The position numbers and the translations under genes are program-made. From positions 3,410,001-3,474,000 of the forward strand of contig CM054115.1 in assembly GCA_028673005.1 (NCBI GenBank): DNA of 64,000 nucleotides. The letters are read 5' to 3'. Source of the stretch: Tanypteryx hageni (Eukaryota > Arthropoda > Insecta > Odonata > Petaluridae). This document shows, in pieces, positions 1 to 11,985 of the stretch. The number at the start of each line of letters is the position of its first letter. Within the stretch, counting starts at the first letter, position 1. The notes under the pieces are model-generated. The model did no database searches. It had not been told where the DNA came from and saw only the letters and a list, made by a program, of their open reading frames with translations.

Positions 1-1777
1 AAAGGTTTAACAGTTCTAGAAGTAAAATAATATTTTTCTAATTGTTTAAATTTAAATAATTTTTAACGGCCGCCGCAATTAATATATGGTAAATTTGAAA
101 TGTTTGTTTGTGCAATCTCACTACACTGTAAATAATTTGAAAATTTCGTCTTCCTAGCTCATCCCGTAGTACCTAAACAGCTATCTATTTGTTTAAATTT
201 TAGGAATTTTTAACAGCCAAACAAATTAAAATATCAAAATTTGTATAATCTCTATTTCGTTTTTTAAGGAATTCTACTTATAAAAAAAAATTCAACTCCG
301 TAGCACATTCGGAAACACATAAACCTTGAAAATTGGTTTAAACAATGGCGAATTTTTAACGGCCACATTGTTGCACTTTTTCAAGATTTTCATTTTTTTC
401 TAGTGGGTTTTGCACAAAATCCTACCTAAAAAAAAATTTCGAATCTCCAGCACATCTGGAAGTGCCTAAACATTAGTATCCTCCTGTTATATATCATTAT
501 ATATCAACGACTCTAACAGAGGAGGATATAACATACTAGTAGTTGGTGCTTGCATACTGCAAGCTTTTCATCTCAACATAAAAAAACATTCATTATTCAT
601 ATTTCATCATTACACATATATTTTTAAATCTAAATATTTCACCTCCGCAGCGATTTTCCTTTTTCCCACATGTAAAAATAATAGTTTAAACAATCCCCAA
701 ATGTTGCAATTTTAAAAATTTTACACATTCTTCATTATGGGGTACTGATGCTACACATTTTAGCCAAATTTTAAAGTTGTAGCACTTCTATAAGTAAAAT
801 GATATTTTTCTAATTGTTTAAATTTAATTAATTTTTAACGGCCACCGTAATTCATAAATTGAAAAATTGAAATGTTTATTTGTGCAAATTTAATGCTCTG
901 TATGAATTATTTTTCAATGTGAGATGAAATGCTTGCAGTATGCAAGCACCAACTACTAGTATGTTATATCCTCCCTCTCCTCTGTAAGGATCGTCTATAT
1001 AGAATGATATCTACGTTTCTTACAGAGGAGGAGGAGGATATAACATACATATAACATACTAGTAGTTGGTGCTCGCATACTGCAAGCATTTCATCTCACC
1101 TTGTAAAAACATTCATTTTCAGACAGACATTTCATCATTTCAAATAGTCTTTTAATTCCAAATATTTCACCTCCGGAGCGATTTTTGTTTTTCCCTTATG
1201 TAAAAATAATAGTTTAAAACAATCCCCAAATGTTGCAATTTTAAACATTTTACACTATCTTCATTATAAGGTACTAATGCTACACATTTTACCCAAATTT
1301 TAAAGTTGTAGCACTTCTATAAGTAAAATAATATTTTTCCAATTGTTTAGATTTAAATAATTTTTAACGGCCGCCGCAATTCATATATGGTGAAATTGAA
1401 ATGTTTATTTGTGCGAATTCACTACTCTGTAAATGATTTGAATATTTCATCTTCCTAGCTCATCCCGTTGTACCTCTGCAGTTATCTATTTGTTTAAACT
1501 TTAAGAATTTTTAACCGCCAAACTAATTAAAATATCAAAATGTCTATAATCTCTATTTTGTTTTTTAAGAATTCTACTTATAAAAAAAATTCAATTCCGT
1601 AGCACATTTTGAAATACATAAACCTTGAGATTTTTTTTATACAATTGCGAATTTTTAGTGGCCGCATTGTTGCACATTTTCAAGATTTTAGTTTTTTGTG
1701 GTCGGCTTTGCACAAAATTCTACCTATAAAAAAAATTTCGAATCTCCAGGTCATCTGGAAGTGCGTAAACAGTTTGA
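1..1777. repeat. direct-repeat array of an unclassified AT-rich module
   Basis: A roughly 475-bp module at the window start recurs at about 1,320-1,777, sharing strings such as ttttaacggccgccgcaatt and cttcctagctcatcccg. A partial copy lies near 780-870, and a second module (tgttgcaattttaaa...tagcacttctataag) occurs at about 700-800 and 1,225-1,325. The last copy runs directly into a Penelope-like coding fragment on the opposite strand, so the modules may be noncoding parts of that element or of a repeat it landed in. No protein is encoded. A related string (tctagaagtacctaa) occurs near 29,308. Confidence 0.7.
918..1100. repeat. foldback / inverted repeat
   Basis: The left arm reads gagatgaaatgcttgcagta... 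and continues through caccaactactagtatgtta to cctcctctgtaag. The right arm from about 1,019 is its reverse complement, with a small duplication of the string aacata. Arms are about 75-80 nt with a short AT-rich spacer, so a long hairpin can form. The right-arm unit also occurs alone at about 515-592, and a short relative (gcatactgcaagc) near 27,856, so this is a dispersed terminal unit. Confidence 0.75.
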
Positions 1778-2128
1778 ATGGCCGTTTATGTTCACCCACT
1801 CTCGTTTGAAAATTCCTGCCTGTTTGTCCTATATAGGATGCAGCATAGATATCACTCGAGATGTTGTACATACCACGTATGTCTTCTATTTCTAATTTGT
1901 CTTTCATTATTTTAAAAGCGGTGTAGAAAGCTGCCTTGAGGTTGTTTTGAGGAGTGGGTTGAATGATTTGTCGGAAATATTACCCAAAAATGGTAGTTTA
2001 GACCATTTTGGCGGTTTATCAAGGGGGGCCTGAGGAATTGAGTTTCTAATAAGGGAGACCACTTTGCGGAGTTTTCTGTTTAGTAAGTGGTCTATTGATC
2101 CACTGTAGTATTCGTTGTTTATTGCCAT
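1680..2128 (-). pseudogene. Penelope-like retroelement fragment (RT C-terminus plus GIY-YIG endonuclease)
   Basis: Two minus-strand reading frames abut at about 1,907. The upstream one (1,907-2,128) carries the linker after the reverse-transcriptase thumb typical of Penelope-like elements (YYSGSIDHLLNRKLRKV, KWSKLPFLG). The downstream one (1,680-1,907) has the GIY-YIG nuclease signature in the order GMYNI then SYIGQTGR, followed by NFQTRVGEHKRPF. The family normally has one continuous ORF of RT then GIY-YIG endonuclease; here the catalytic RT is missing and the frame shifts between the halves. This is therefore a 5'-truncated dead copy. The strand and domain order are clear; the exact ends are not. 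Confidence 0.8.
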
Positions 2129-3102
2129 ATGTTTTTGTTAACCGTAGATAATTAATTTTCTTATTTTTAAATAATAAAAATTTGGATTTCTCAGAAGTAA
2201 GGTTTATCTTCGAATTTGGTTTAACATCGTCCGAAATTCTTTTATCACTTTTTTTAAACAGTTATATTTTATCAAGCATTGAATTTCTACATCAATTAGA
2301 ATTTAAACAATTATCATTACTCCCTATATTTATATTAGATTAAATATTACCAGCGGATTGAACCACACTTTTCTTTATAACATCTTTTACAAGAAATAAC
2401 AGAATGAGAAATGAATATCATTATGTTACGACAATGGCAGTCTCCATGATAGTCTATATTTTGTGATCAAATAATAAACTTTGATGGTTTCACATATTTG
2501 AAGAGATAATTCATATTATCATTAAGGATGAATTGAGAAGGAAAGAACGAGGGAGGATGGGAAAGAGAGTGAGGAAGAGAGAGATAGATGACAATGGGTG
2601 GGATTAAAAGATGTAACATAATGAATTTAATTTGTCATTCTGTTATTTATTGTAAAAGATATTATAAAGAAAATGAAAATCATACCTTATAATGTTAAAT
2701 GAAATTAATATATATGCTGTATACGTATGTTTAATTTGATATTCGGTAATTATATATCATTTCGATTTTATTCCAATTAAAGTTACAGTACAATCAAGTT
2801 CGTTGAATCTGAAAGAGAACATTATGATTTACCTCGAGAACCGAATTTACCATTATTTAACGTAAATAAGAAGCCCTTAGCAGGGGTTATGGTTGGAAAA
2901 TGTGCGAGTGAATGATGAGTAATTGATTAATTAAATGTGATTAATAATTAAATTAATTATCGGAAGTCATTACTGGTTTTATGGCTGGAATCATTCACTT
3001 TATCCCACGAGTAAAAATTGACACCCCAAATGATCCAGCAATTCAATTAACAGGCATTGCACGTAATTCGCGATCAAACTGTCTTCTGCCATGACAATAA
3101 AT
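2129..3102. other. AT-rich stretch without recognisable genes
   Basis: Strongly AT-rich, with no reading frame over 60 codons that looks like protein and no repeat I could pair with another place in the window. There is a short purine-rich run at about 2,535-2,590. Confidence 0.5.
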
Positions 3103-3114
3103 AAATCATAAGAC

Positions 3115-3438
3115 GGGGGTGCCGGTGGTGTAGTGGTTTGGACGCTGGCTGCTACTCGCCCGATGCTTGAAAAAGTAATCGGGTACGAATCCTGCGCAAG
3201 TAGGATTTTTCCAAGGTCGCCCGGTCCCCTGTTTGTGTGGTTTGAGGAGACCGCGCAAATTCAGCTGTTCCGTCCTTCGGAAGGGAGGTTAAGCTGTTGG
3301 CCTCCCTGGTGTTCATCGTAAGAGCAGGCAAATGCCGGCACCGGGTTTCCCTTCTCCCTTCCCTGGCTATTCATTGCACTACCTCTGAGATACCCACTGT
3401 AGGTAGGACAGAGGCGAATCGGCTGGGCATTCAAATTC
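3115..3438 (+). mobile_element. tRNA-derived SINE with 12-bp TSD
   Basis: The 5' end resembles a tRNA gene with an RNA polymerase III internal promoter: an A-box-like ggtggtgtagtggtttgg at 3,124-3,141 and a B-box-like gggtacgaatcc at 3,181-3,192. No mature tRNA can be folded from it and a ~250-bp unrelated body follows. A perfect 12-bp direct repeat, aaatcataagac, flanks the unit at 3,103-3,114 and 3,439-3,450, the hallmark of target-primed insertion. The short AAATTC-type 3' tail is not poly(A), suggesting mobilisation by a LINE that does not need poly(A). The perfect TSD points to a fairly recent insertion. Confidence 0.85.
3124..3192 (+). promoter_or_regulatory. RNA polymerase III internal promoter of the SINE (A and B boxes)
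   Basis: The A-box-like gtgtagtgg and B-box-like gggtacgaatcc are about 50 bp apart, the spacing of tRNA-type promoters. The B box has one clear deviation (A in place of T in GGTTCGAATCC). Confidence 0.65.
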
Positions 3439-3954
3439 AAATCATAAGACTAAAGATTAGCCAAAGTTGGCATTTTTATGCCTGAACCTTGGTTTACACA
3501 TGGAAATATCGGGGGTGTTCAAGAATTCTAACGCTAAATAAATAAAGGAATTTTGCAAAATTGAAATAAACCCCTAGTTTTATTAAATAGTCAAAGAAAG
3601 AATTGGATTCTCCACATTCTAAGCATTCTTTCTGGATAAAATACATCTTCAAAATTTACCACGCATATTTCCCCCATACTTTCCGTTAGATATCGTAAAT
3701 TTATAAATTTGAACACATCATCCGCTGGCGCTGCCAACAAAACGAACTTATTAGGCTTTATTATGTTTTCTCGAGCGCAACGTCCTCGAGAAATACAAAA
3801 ACCTACGAGGCCCGACTGTTTTACGAGAAATCGTTTTAATCTCACTTTTCTTCGTGTTGAGAATCGGGGTCTCGCGGCGAAGTGGAAAAACCATCACGAT
3901 CTTCCCGGTAGTTTTTACCGGTGCTCCCTCTTCGGACTCGCGTACCATTCACCA

Positions 3955-4145
3955 GTTTCCCACTCCCAGTCCCTACCCCCTCCCAGTCCCTCCCCCCTCC
4001 CAGTCCCTCCCCCTCTCCTAGTCCCTCCCCCCTCCCAGTCCCTCCCCCTCTCCCAGTCCCTCCCCTCTTCCCGTCCTTCCCCCTCCCAGTTCCTCCTTCC
4101 TCCCCCTTTCTCCATATCTCTCCATCTCTCTCCATCCCCTCCTCC
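3955..4145. repeat. polypyrimidine minisatellite (C-rich on + strand)
   Basis: Tandem degenerate copies of cccagtccctcccccctc, about 16-20 bp long, then a ctccat-rich tail. The minus strand carries many closely spaced runs of three to five G, so G-quadruplex formation is plausible. Long reading frames across it on both strands are a by-product of the composition. Confidence 0.85.
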
Positions 4146-4509
4146 TCTCCTTCGTATCTTCTCGAGCAGTGTTGCCATTTTAGCGCCATTCGCGCTAGAT
4201 TTTGCGCTTTTTTGTTTTGTGTAGCACTTATTTGGAGTTTAGCGCCATAACGCTAATTTGGCGTTTTTCAAAATTTAGCGTTATATATTACGCAGTTTTT
4301 GTCTCATATAATTTATTGAAAGTTTTAACCTACTTAAAAAGAATTTCTGCGGATATGTTCTCCCGTAGAGTAGTGTTTTGCGGGCTAATTTTATTCTTAG
4401 CTGGTACCAAAAGTTAGAAATAACTAAGTCTCATGCAGATACTGCAAGTCCATATAACAACGTGTGATAATACTTTTTACCCATATACTCGCCGCTCGCG
4501 ATAATAAAA
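4146..4509. other. short tagcgcc-type repeats, no gene
   Basis: Degenerate repeats of the string tttagcgcca / ttagcgttat occur between about 4,175 and 4,285. Nothing else recognisable. Confidence 0.4.
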
Positions 4510-5960
4510 ATGCAACCTTCACCGGATTATAAGTTTATTAGCTATCAAGGGGATCTTACGACATGTTTTTCGCCGATTTGGTTGAAACCTCGTGAGCATG
4601 AGCGTCCTCTTACATTAGTGATGAAAAATGCCAAAGCAAGAAGATTCCCAAGCTTTCGTGAGATATTCACGATGAAATTTAGCCAGCGTTCACATCTATT
4701 CCATACTATGAGGCCTTGTGTCAAGGTCGTCCGGTGGCCTAGGTGGATAAATCCTAGATTGCTGAAGCTTGGAGTGACAGTTCTATCCAAGCTTGCAATA
4801 TTTCTTTTCAATTTTTATTATTTGAAAATTTTCTAACGTCGATTTTTGGGTTTTACAATTTGCTGAAAGTTTATTTGATTTATAATTACATTTTCAGTAA
4901 TTATGCAAAGCGAAACAATTTTTCTCACAAAGTTAAAAAAGAATTTAATTTGAATCACTTACAAAAATTAAAAGGTAATAACTGCTCATGGTATGATTAT
5001 TAAACATATTCAACACTTTACTTTTACAAGAAACTAATGTTTCATCCCAAATTATGACTGTAGATTTACTATGCTGCAGATGCTGAAGTCCCTATTCGTT
5101 GATTCATCACCAATTTAAGGGCGCCAGTATTTCGTGATATGGTCAGGTAAGCGTGGTTTGCTTCGAAACTGACAAATGATATGGGAGTTTTCAAAATTGT
5201 GAATGTGTTTTTTACAGCAAACTCGGTCAAAAATAACTGCGCCTCTCAATCGATTTGCTTAATAATGTGTGCGTGGTGTAAGCTAGATCTTTGATTTTCA
5301 TGTTTCTATGATAACTACCATCTGAAACATTGTACGTCTTCAAATAATATCAATAAATAAATGTGTACAATCATAATTTGCAATGAAACATTAGTTTCTT
5401 ATAAACACAAAGTGTTGAATATGTGTAGTAAACAGACCATGAGCAGATATTACCTTTTTGGTTGGTGGTTTAAATTAAATTCTTTTTTAACATTGTGAGC
5501 GAATGATTTTCGCTTTTCATAATTAGTGAAAATGTAATTATAAATCAAATAAACTTCAAGCAAATTGTAAAACCCAAAAAATCAAAAACAGAAAATGTTA
5601 AAATAATAAAAATTGCATAAAGAAATTTCAAGTGCTGGGATAGCTTCAGAAAACGAGGATTTAGCCCCCTAGACCACCACTTGACCTTGACGATCAATCT
5701 CATAGTATGGTATATGTTAGAACGCTCGCTAAATTTCATCAGGAATATCTCACGAATGTTTGAGAATTTTCTCGCTTGGGCATTTTTTTCACCACAACTA
5801 CATTCTCACAAAGTTTCAACGAAATCGACGACGAACATTTCGTAACATCCCCTTGTAAGAGAAAAATGATAGTGTGAATGCGTGCCAAAAATGGAATCAT
5901 TTTTGTTGTCATTTTTCTTTTAGGAAAAAATGAAGCTGTCCCATCATTTTTCAATGATAT
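4510..5960. repeat. large imperfect inverted repeat (arms ~0.5 kb)
   Basis: The sequence from about 4,530 to 5,040 returns in inverted orientation at about 5,385 to 5,960. Matching landmarks are caaggggat at 4,548 with atccccttg at 5,847, tttgggttttacaatttgct at 4,844 with its complement at 5,558, and agaaactaatgtttcat at 5,028 with its complement at 5,385. Arms look about 75-85% identical and flank a ~340-bp centre. This could be two opposed copies of one interspersed repeat or a foldback DNA transposon. No transposase is visible. Confidence 0.7.
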
Positions 5961-7204
5961 TTTTAAATGATCGGAAAAAATGATAGTGAGTAACCGGCTT
6001 TAGTTTCCGTTCATTATTAATATTCTAAAAAGTTATTTGGATAATTTTCTGGTTTCATCCGCTAACCACTTCTTTGATATATCGTGTATTCTTACCGTTA
6101 TATTTTTTATAAGTTTGTCGATAGCCATGGAAATATTTGTATGGATAAATTCTGTTTAGTTTAATCACAGTTATGGAATCATTAAAGCTGGTAAATACAA
6201 ATAATTGTTTATTTATTTCTTGAAATTGTTAGGAAATGTGGCACAAGGAATTGGTGGACTAGGTATTCCATTTTCCCAGTCTGTTGGACCATTGGCTTTG
6301 AAAAGCTTGCGAGTCTCAAAAGTAGTGAGTAAGTTTCCCCACTCCAACGGTTGCACACCTAGTTGGCTCGGTCACAAGATGTGGAACACATGCGCACTGC
6401 TTCATTTCTCCCCATCTCCTACACTCTCCCGCGCTTGAGAATATCTACCGCTGGGACCAAGTTCAGTTTGGCTCGGCCGGCCTTCAAGTTAGGATGTGCC
6501 TTTAGTATTGGAGAGCGTGAATGTTTCAATTCTCCGCAATTAATACGATAAGTGCTTTATTAAAACAGCCGTTTTCGTCCTTGTCTTACGATGATAAACT
6601 AGAAATAAAACGAATGGGAAGACCCCTCCCTAATTTGAATTTAGCTAAAAAGCAACAGTGTGCCAACAAACAGGAAAGATGCCGTAAATTTAATGCCGAT
6701 ATTTATTGGAAGAACAATTGGCTGTGCGAATGTGATGAAAAAAATGCGTTTTTTGTTTTCCTTGTTTTCTTTCCCAATCTAATGTCAGCTGGTCGAAGAA
6801 CGGGATTTTGGACTTGGTACACATTTGCGAAAAATGAGTGCTCTCGAAAAATCTAAACAACACACGAACAATGCTTTGAGTTTATCGGTTCTGGGTAAAA
6901 CAAATATTCAAAGTCAGTTGAACTCACAGTATCGGCTAGATATATCTAAACAAGGAACATATAGACAAAAATAGGTGCGTATTAAATTTGATTATAAACT
7001 GTATACGTTTTTGGGGCATTAGAATTAGCATTGAGAGGGCATGATGAATCGGATAAGTAACAAAATAAGGGAATTTTTCATGATTTAATCTAATTTAGTT
7101 CTGAGTTAGATACAAACTTAAATGTTCGCCTTAGTCAATCAGCTTTGCTTAAAGGTACGTCTAAAACTATACGGAGTGAGTTGCTGGAATACGTGTTAGA
7201 GGTT
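5961..7204. other. no recognisable gene
   Basis: Slightly less AT-rich than its surroundings at 6,230-6,500. Reading frames of 60-110 codons exist (for example 6,521-6,856) but show no recognised domain or convincing start or splice context. Repeat-like text such as cacaagatgtggaacacatg was noted but not paired elsewhere in the window. Confidence 0.4.
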
Positions 7205-7345
7205 TACCACGAAGACACCCACATTCGCCGATTGATAGGTGCCGCTAACAAAAAGCGTTCGAAATAACTCAGAAATAGTGAAAAAAATATGTTATTTATC
7301 CTTGGTTCGACCGCAGGTCGAATATGCGTCAGCTGTGTGGTTTTC
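7205..7345 (+). pseudogene. L2/CR1-type LINE fragment, reverse-transcriptase C-terminal part
   Basis: The plus strand encodes, with frame changes, the conserved post-catalytic string DTHIR-RLIGAANKK and LVRPQVEYASAVW seen in the other LINE copies of this window (for example near 61,790 on the minus strand). Only about 140 bp remain. It ends where the polypyrimidine minisatellite begins, and the inverted counterpart starts at about 9,040 on the far side of that array. Confidence 0.75.
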
Positions 7346-9030
7346 ACTCTTCATCGCATCTCCTCCATTCTCCTTTCTATATACAGTCCCTTCTTCTATC
7401 CATCCCTCTCTTCCTCGCATCTCCTCAATTCCCCTTTCAGTCCACTGTCTTTTCTTCTACCCTTTTCTCTCTTCCTCGCATCTCCTCCCTTCCAATTTCT
7501 ATCCACTGTACATTTTTATATCCCTTTCTCTCTTCCTAGCATCGCCTTCCTTCCCATTTCTATCCAATGCCCCTCTTCTATACATCCCTCTCTTCCTCGC
7601 ATCTCCTCCCTTCCCCTTTCTATCCACTGTCCCTTCTTCTATCCTTTTCTCTTTTTCTCGCACCTTCTCCCTTCCTCTTTCTATCCATTGCCCTTTCTTC
7701 TATCCATTCCTATCTTCCTCGTATCTCCTCCCTTCCCTTTTCTAGCCATTGCCTCTTCTTCTATCCATTCCTTTCTTCCTAGCATCTATTTCCTTCCTCT
7801 TTCTATCCACTGTCCCTTCTATCCTTTTCTCTCTTCATCACATCTCCTCCCTTCCCTTTTCTATCTATTGCCATTTCTTCTATCCATCCCTCTCTTCCTC
7901 GCATCTCATCTCTTCCACTTTCTATCTATTGCCCCTTCTTCTATCCATCCCTGTCTTCCTCGCATCTCCTCCCTTCCCCATTCTATCCACTGTCCATTAT
8001 CTCCGTTTCTCTTTTCTTCCCATTTCCTCCCTTCCTCTTTCTATTCACTGCCTCTTCTTCTATCCATCCCTTTCTTCCTCGCATCTCCTCCCTTCCCCTT
8101 GCTATCCGCTGTCCCTTCCTATATCTTTTTCTCTCTTCCTCGCATCACCTCTCTACCCCTTTCTATCCAATCTCTATTCTTCTATCCCTTTCTTTCTTAT
8201 TCGCACCTCCTCCAATCCCATTTCTATCCATTGCTCCTTCTTTTATCCATCCCTCTCTTCCTCGCATCTCCTCCCTTCTCCTTTCTATCCAATTTCCCTT
8301 GTTCTATCCCTTTCTCTCTTCCATGCTTTTCCTCCATAACTCTTTCTATCCACTGCCCCTTCTTCTATCCTTTTCTCTCTTCCTCGCATCTTCTTCCTTC
8401 TTCTTTTCTATCCACTGCCCCTTCTTCTATCCTTTTCTCTCTTCCTCGCATCTTCTTCCTTCTTCTTTTCTATCCGCTGTCCTTTCTTCTATCCTTTTCT
8501 CTCTTCCATGCATCTCCTCCCTACACCTTTCTATCCACTTCCCATACTTCTATCCTCTTTTCTCTTCCTCGCATCTCCTCCCTTCCCCTTTCTATCCACA
8601 GCCCCTTCTTCTCTCCTTTTCACTCTTCCTGGCATGTCCTCCCTTAACCTTTCTATCCACTGCCTCTTCTATCCTTTTCTCTCTTCCTTGCATCTCCTCC
8701 CTTCCCCTTTCTATCCACTGTCCCTTATTCTATCCATCCCTCTTTTCCTCGCATCCCCTCCATTCCCCTTTCTATCCACTGCCCCTTTTTCTATCTCTTT
8801 CTCTCTTCTTTGCATCTCCATTCATTCTATTTCTATCCACTGATTCTTCTTCTATTTTTCCCTCTCTTCCTCGCAACTCCTCCCTTCCCCTTTCTATCCA
8901 CTGCCCTTTTTATGTTTTCATCCTTCTCTTCCTCTTAATTCCTCCCTTCCCCTTTTATTCCACACCCTCTTCTTTTGTATCTTTTTTATCCTCCCCTCCT
9001 TTATACCGCTGACCATTTTTCCTCTCCCAT
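7346..9030. repeat. ~61-bp polypyrimidine minisatellite, about 27 units
   Basis: Unit phases such as ttcctcgcatctcctccctt then ctttctatccactg then cccttcttctatcc recur about every 61 bp through 1.7 kb. Units are degenerate and vary slightly in length. The plus strand is nearly all C and T, the minus strand nearly all G and A. Long frames translating to Ser/Leu/Phe/Pro repeats exist in all forward phases and are not genes. The array lies between inverted pieces of the same LINE. Confidence 0.9.
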
Positions 9031-9039
9031 TTCGTCTTT

Positions 9040-11985
9040 CCGCAACGTTTTTGGCTGCACTGAATCTTTTTAATCTCTTTAGTGAGTCCCTTTTCGTAAG
9101 GATTCCACACAGCTGAAGCGTATTAGACCTGCGGTAGAACCAAGGATAAATAATATAATTATTTCACATTTTCGGAACTATTTTAACTGTTCGCCCTATA
9201 AATTCCAGCTTTTTGTTAGCGGCACCTATCAATCGGTGAATGTGCGTGTCCCATGAGGGATCATGATGGATCGTGACTCCGAGATATTTAATCGAGTCTG
9301 AAACTGGAATCTATTCCGTCCAACGTATAATTATTATCCAACGAGATACTCTTGGTTCTCCAGAAGTTGATGACGCAGCTTTTGTTTTGGTTGATCTCTA
9401 ACTGCCATAACTTACACCATGCAAAATAGCTTCTAGGTAATTTTGGAGATTTTGGTGGTCTTCCGGATTTCTTATTTTCTGTAGATTACGGTATCGTCCG
9501 CGAAAAGCCTAATTTTACTTCTGACTGCTGAGCTGATATCGTTTATATAAATTAGAAACAATACCGGAAAAATTACATTAACCTGCGGAACGCCAGAAAC
9601 CACCTCCACTAATTTCGAAGATTCCCCATCTATAGCAACCTTCTGCTTCCTATGATTTAAAAATTCACGGATCCAACTAACGATTTTAGAATTAACGCCG
9701 AAGGTTTCTAATTTCGTTATTAACTTTCTGTGTGGTGCCTTATCAAATGCTTTCCTAACATCTAAGAAGATGGCATCGTTATTAACTTTCTGTGTGGTAC
9801 CTTATCAAATGCTTTCCTAATATCTAAGAAGATGGCATAGACATGCATATTATTTTCTCCGCTTTTCTATATACAATTCACAAAAATACCGAACTGAGTT
9901 TCACAAGACCTACCTTTCCTGGAGCCTTTTTGACAATCATCCAACAATAAATTACTATCAAGAAATCGCATTATGTTGCTAACTCGTGAATCTTACACGA
10001 TATCGAAGTTAAAGAAATCGGCCTGTAATTTTCTGGGTTCTCCTTGTCGCCGCCTTTATGAATTGGGGTAACGTGCGCTAACCTCCAGTCGCTAGGGACC
10101 TCTGCGCGAGAAATGGATTTCTCGAAGATTATCAGAAGAAAAGGTGCTATTTCTTCAGCTAATTCTTTTAAAACGCGAGCAGGAATTTCTTCGGGGCCAG
10201 TGGCTTTGTTATATCTGATGGAACTTAATTGCTTTGCTATTCCCACCTCAAAAAATACTATATCGTCCATCAGGCCCCCCCTTATTGCGGGTGCATAATG
10301 TACGCAATGGTCGCTGACGGCTGTGAATGCTTTTACAAAATGACCGTTTAACAGGTTGGCTTTCTCTACGCTATCATGAATAACGGAACCCGAGTCATTA
10401 CGCAGGGAAGGTATTGTAGGGACTCTACCTTGGACCTCTCTCACATAGGACCAAAACGCTTTAGGGTTCTCCTTCAAATAATTATTTAATACCTTAATCT
10501 GGAAGTTAGTAAAAGCCTCGCGCATAGTATTTCTCGCTTTAGCGCGGGATTCCTTATACATGCGTCTGAACTTTAGTTGTTCTATACTCATCGGATGATG
10601 TAGATGGGATAGTTTTTTATTTTCGCGTGACTTATTCTCTGACGCCTAAGCGCACTCATAACTTGCTTATTGTACCAACGTGGCTCTTTATTGTCGACCT
10701 TCAATTTAATTGGAATTTACTTATCGATACTCTCTAGCATTATATCCTTGAATACTGTCCATGACGACTGAGCACCTGATCGTTCGGTCATATCGAGGAA
10801 GTCAGGTAGTATTTCAGGTATGCCCGTCTTGAAGCTTGAAAAGTTTGCCTTGGCAAATATATAAAATCTTTGAGGCTTAGGGTGCCTATCGATTTTGAAC
10901 TTATATCTGCATATACGGCCAATTGATCACTTATCCCATCTTCAATGGTGACTTTGTTTATTCTTTCAGGGACGTTAGCTGCAAATAAATCTAATATGTT
11001 TCCTGATCGCGTTTGCTTTCTGAATAATTGTAGGATAGAGTGCTCGCAGAATGTTTCAATTAATGCCTCAAAGGATTCGCATTCTTTACCTCTAGATTCG
11101 AAACATAGATTAAGTTAACGTCACCACCGACTATAACGATACCATCTTGATTTATCAGTCTAAGATTTGATAGTTGTTTCTCGAGATTTAAAATACAATG
11201 TACATCACCGTTAGGTGGCCTGTAAAACGAGCATAAGAACACCTTTTAGGACCCATCTTTACCTTTGCGGCACCAAACCTTCTCGATATCCTCGTCACTT
11301 ATCGGAATCTCACTGCTATCGTACTTATCGCTAACCGCTATGAAAACTCCCCCGCCCGATCTATTAGCGCGATCTTTTCTATAGACACGACTGTCTCTAA
11401 GAAATATCTCCTGACTCTGAATCGCATCCGTTAACCAACTTTCTGTGCCTATCACGACGTCGGCATGCAGACTGCGAATAATATGCTCGAACTCGGCAAT
11501 TTTCCTACGGATGCTGCGACATCTCAGTACGAAAACGTTTAATTTCTCACTATCACTTCGCATACTAATCTCACCCTTGACTTTCTCTTCCACTCTAAAA
11601 CTACATGATCTCCCATCACAGTCACTCCCACCACTGTTAGGCATCGCATCAAAATTAGAATTGCGACCCGTCGCACCCTTAACGGAACATTCTATCAATC
11701 ACCTATCGCGAAATTGGTGCTGCATGTTACGTTACGCTCGGAGTATATTCTATCATTAGATAATCTATCCGGATTCTTATTTTCTACAAATGCGTCGATT
11801 ATCCCCTTACCCAAATCTGACCTACACCCTTCCCTACTCTCTAGCTTAAAAAATACCTACTGTGTTCGAGAATCCTACGCGCTAATCTCTGAGCCGATTC
11901 GGGCGTTTAGTGAACACCAGAGTGATCCAGTGGTGCCCTGCACGATTAGATATTCGGTCGTAGGTCGATGAAGTCCACTCCCAAG
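9040..11985 (-). pseudogene. L2/CR1-type LINE ORF2, degenerate copy A
   Basis: Minus-strand remnants in order: an upstream segment (about 11,985-11,700), endonuclease N-terminus (11,246-11,698; VIGTESWLTDA, RSGGGVFIAVSDKYDS), a further endonuclease piece (11,060-11,242; LCSFYRPPNGDVH, IVGGDVNL), the pre-RT region and RT fingers (9,971-10,591; KAFWSYVREVQGR, VTPIHKGGDKENPENYRPIS), then broken catalytic RT and C-terminal segments down to about 9,045. The family product combines an apurinic-type endonuclease with reverse transcriptase. Frameshifts, stops, a small deletion near 9,985 and an internal duplication make it non-functional. It is close in sequence to the copy at 61,475-64,000 and shares with it a stop codon at 11,246-11,248. 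Confidence 0.85.
9718..9836. repeat. ~60-bp tandem duplication inside the LINE
   Basis: The string ttattaactttctgtgtggt continuing through cttatcaaatgctttcctaa and tctaagaagatggcat occurs twice head to tail (from 9,718 and from 9,778), with two or three differences. The sibling copy at about 62,280-62,342 has it once. Confidence 0.85.

Noticed and set aside
3117..3192. tRNA gene
   Set aside because: Pol III boxes are present but the cloverleaf arms do not form, and the flanking 12-bp TSD marks a SINE.
3709..4250. Pro/Ser-rich and Gly/Glu-rich frames on both strands
   Set aside because: Product of the polypyrimidine tract at 3,955-4,145.
7239..9012. Forward reading frames of 70-452 codons
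   Set aside because: They translate the 61-bp polypyrimidine minisatellite in all phases (Ser/Leu/Phe/Pro repeats), with no gene structure.
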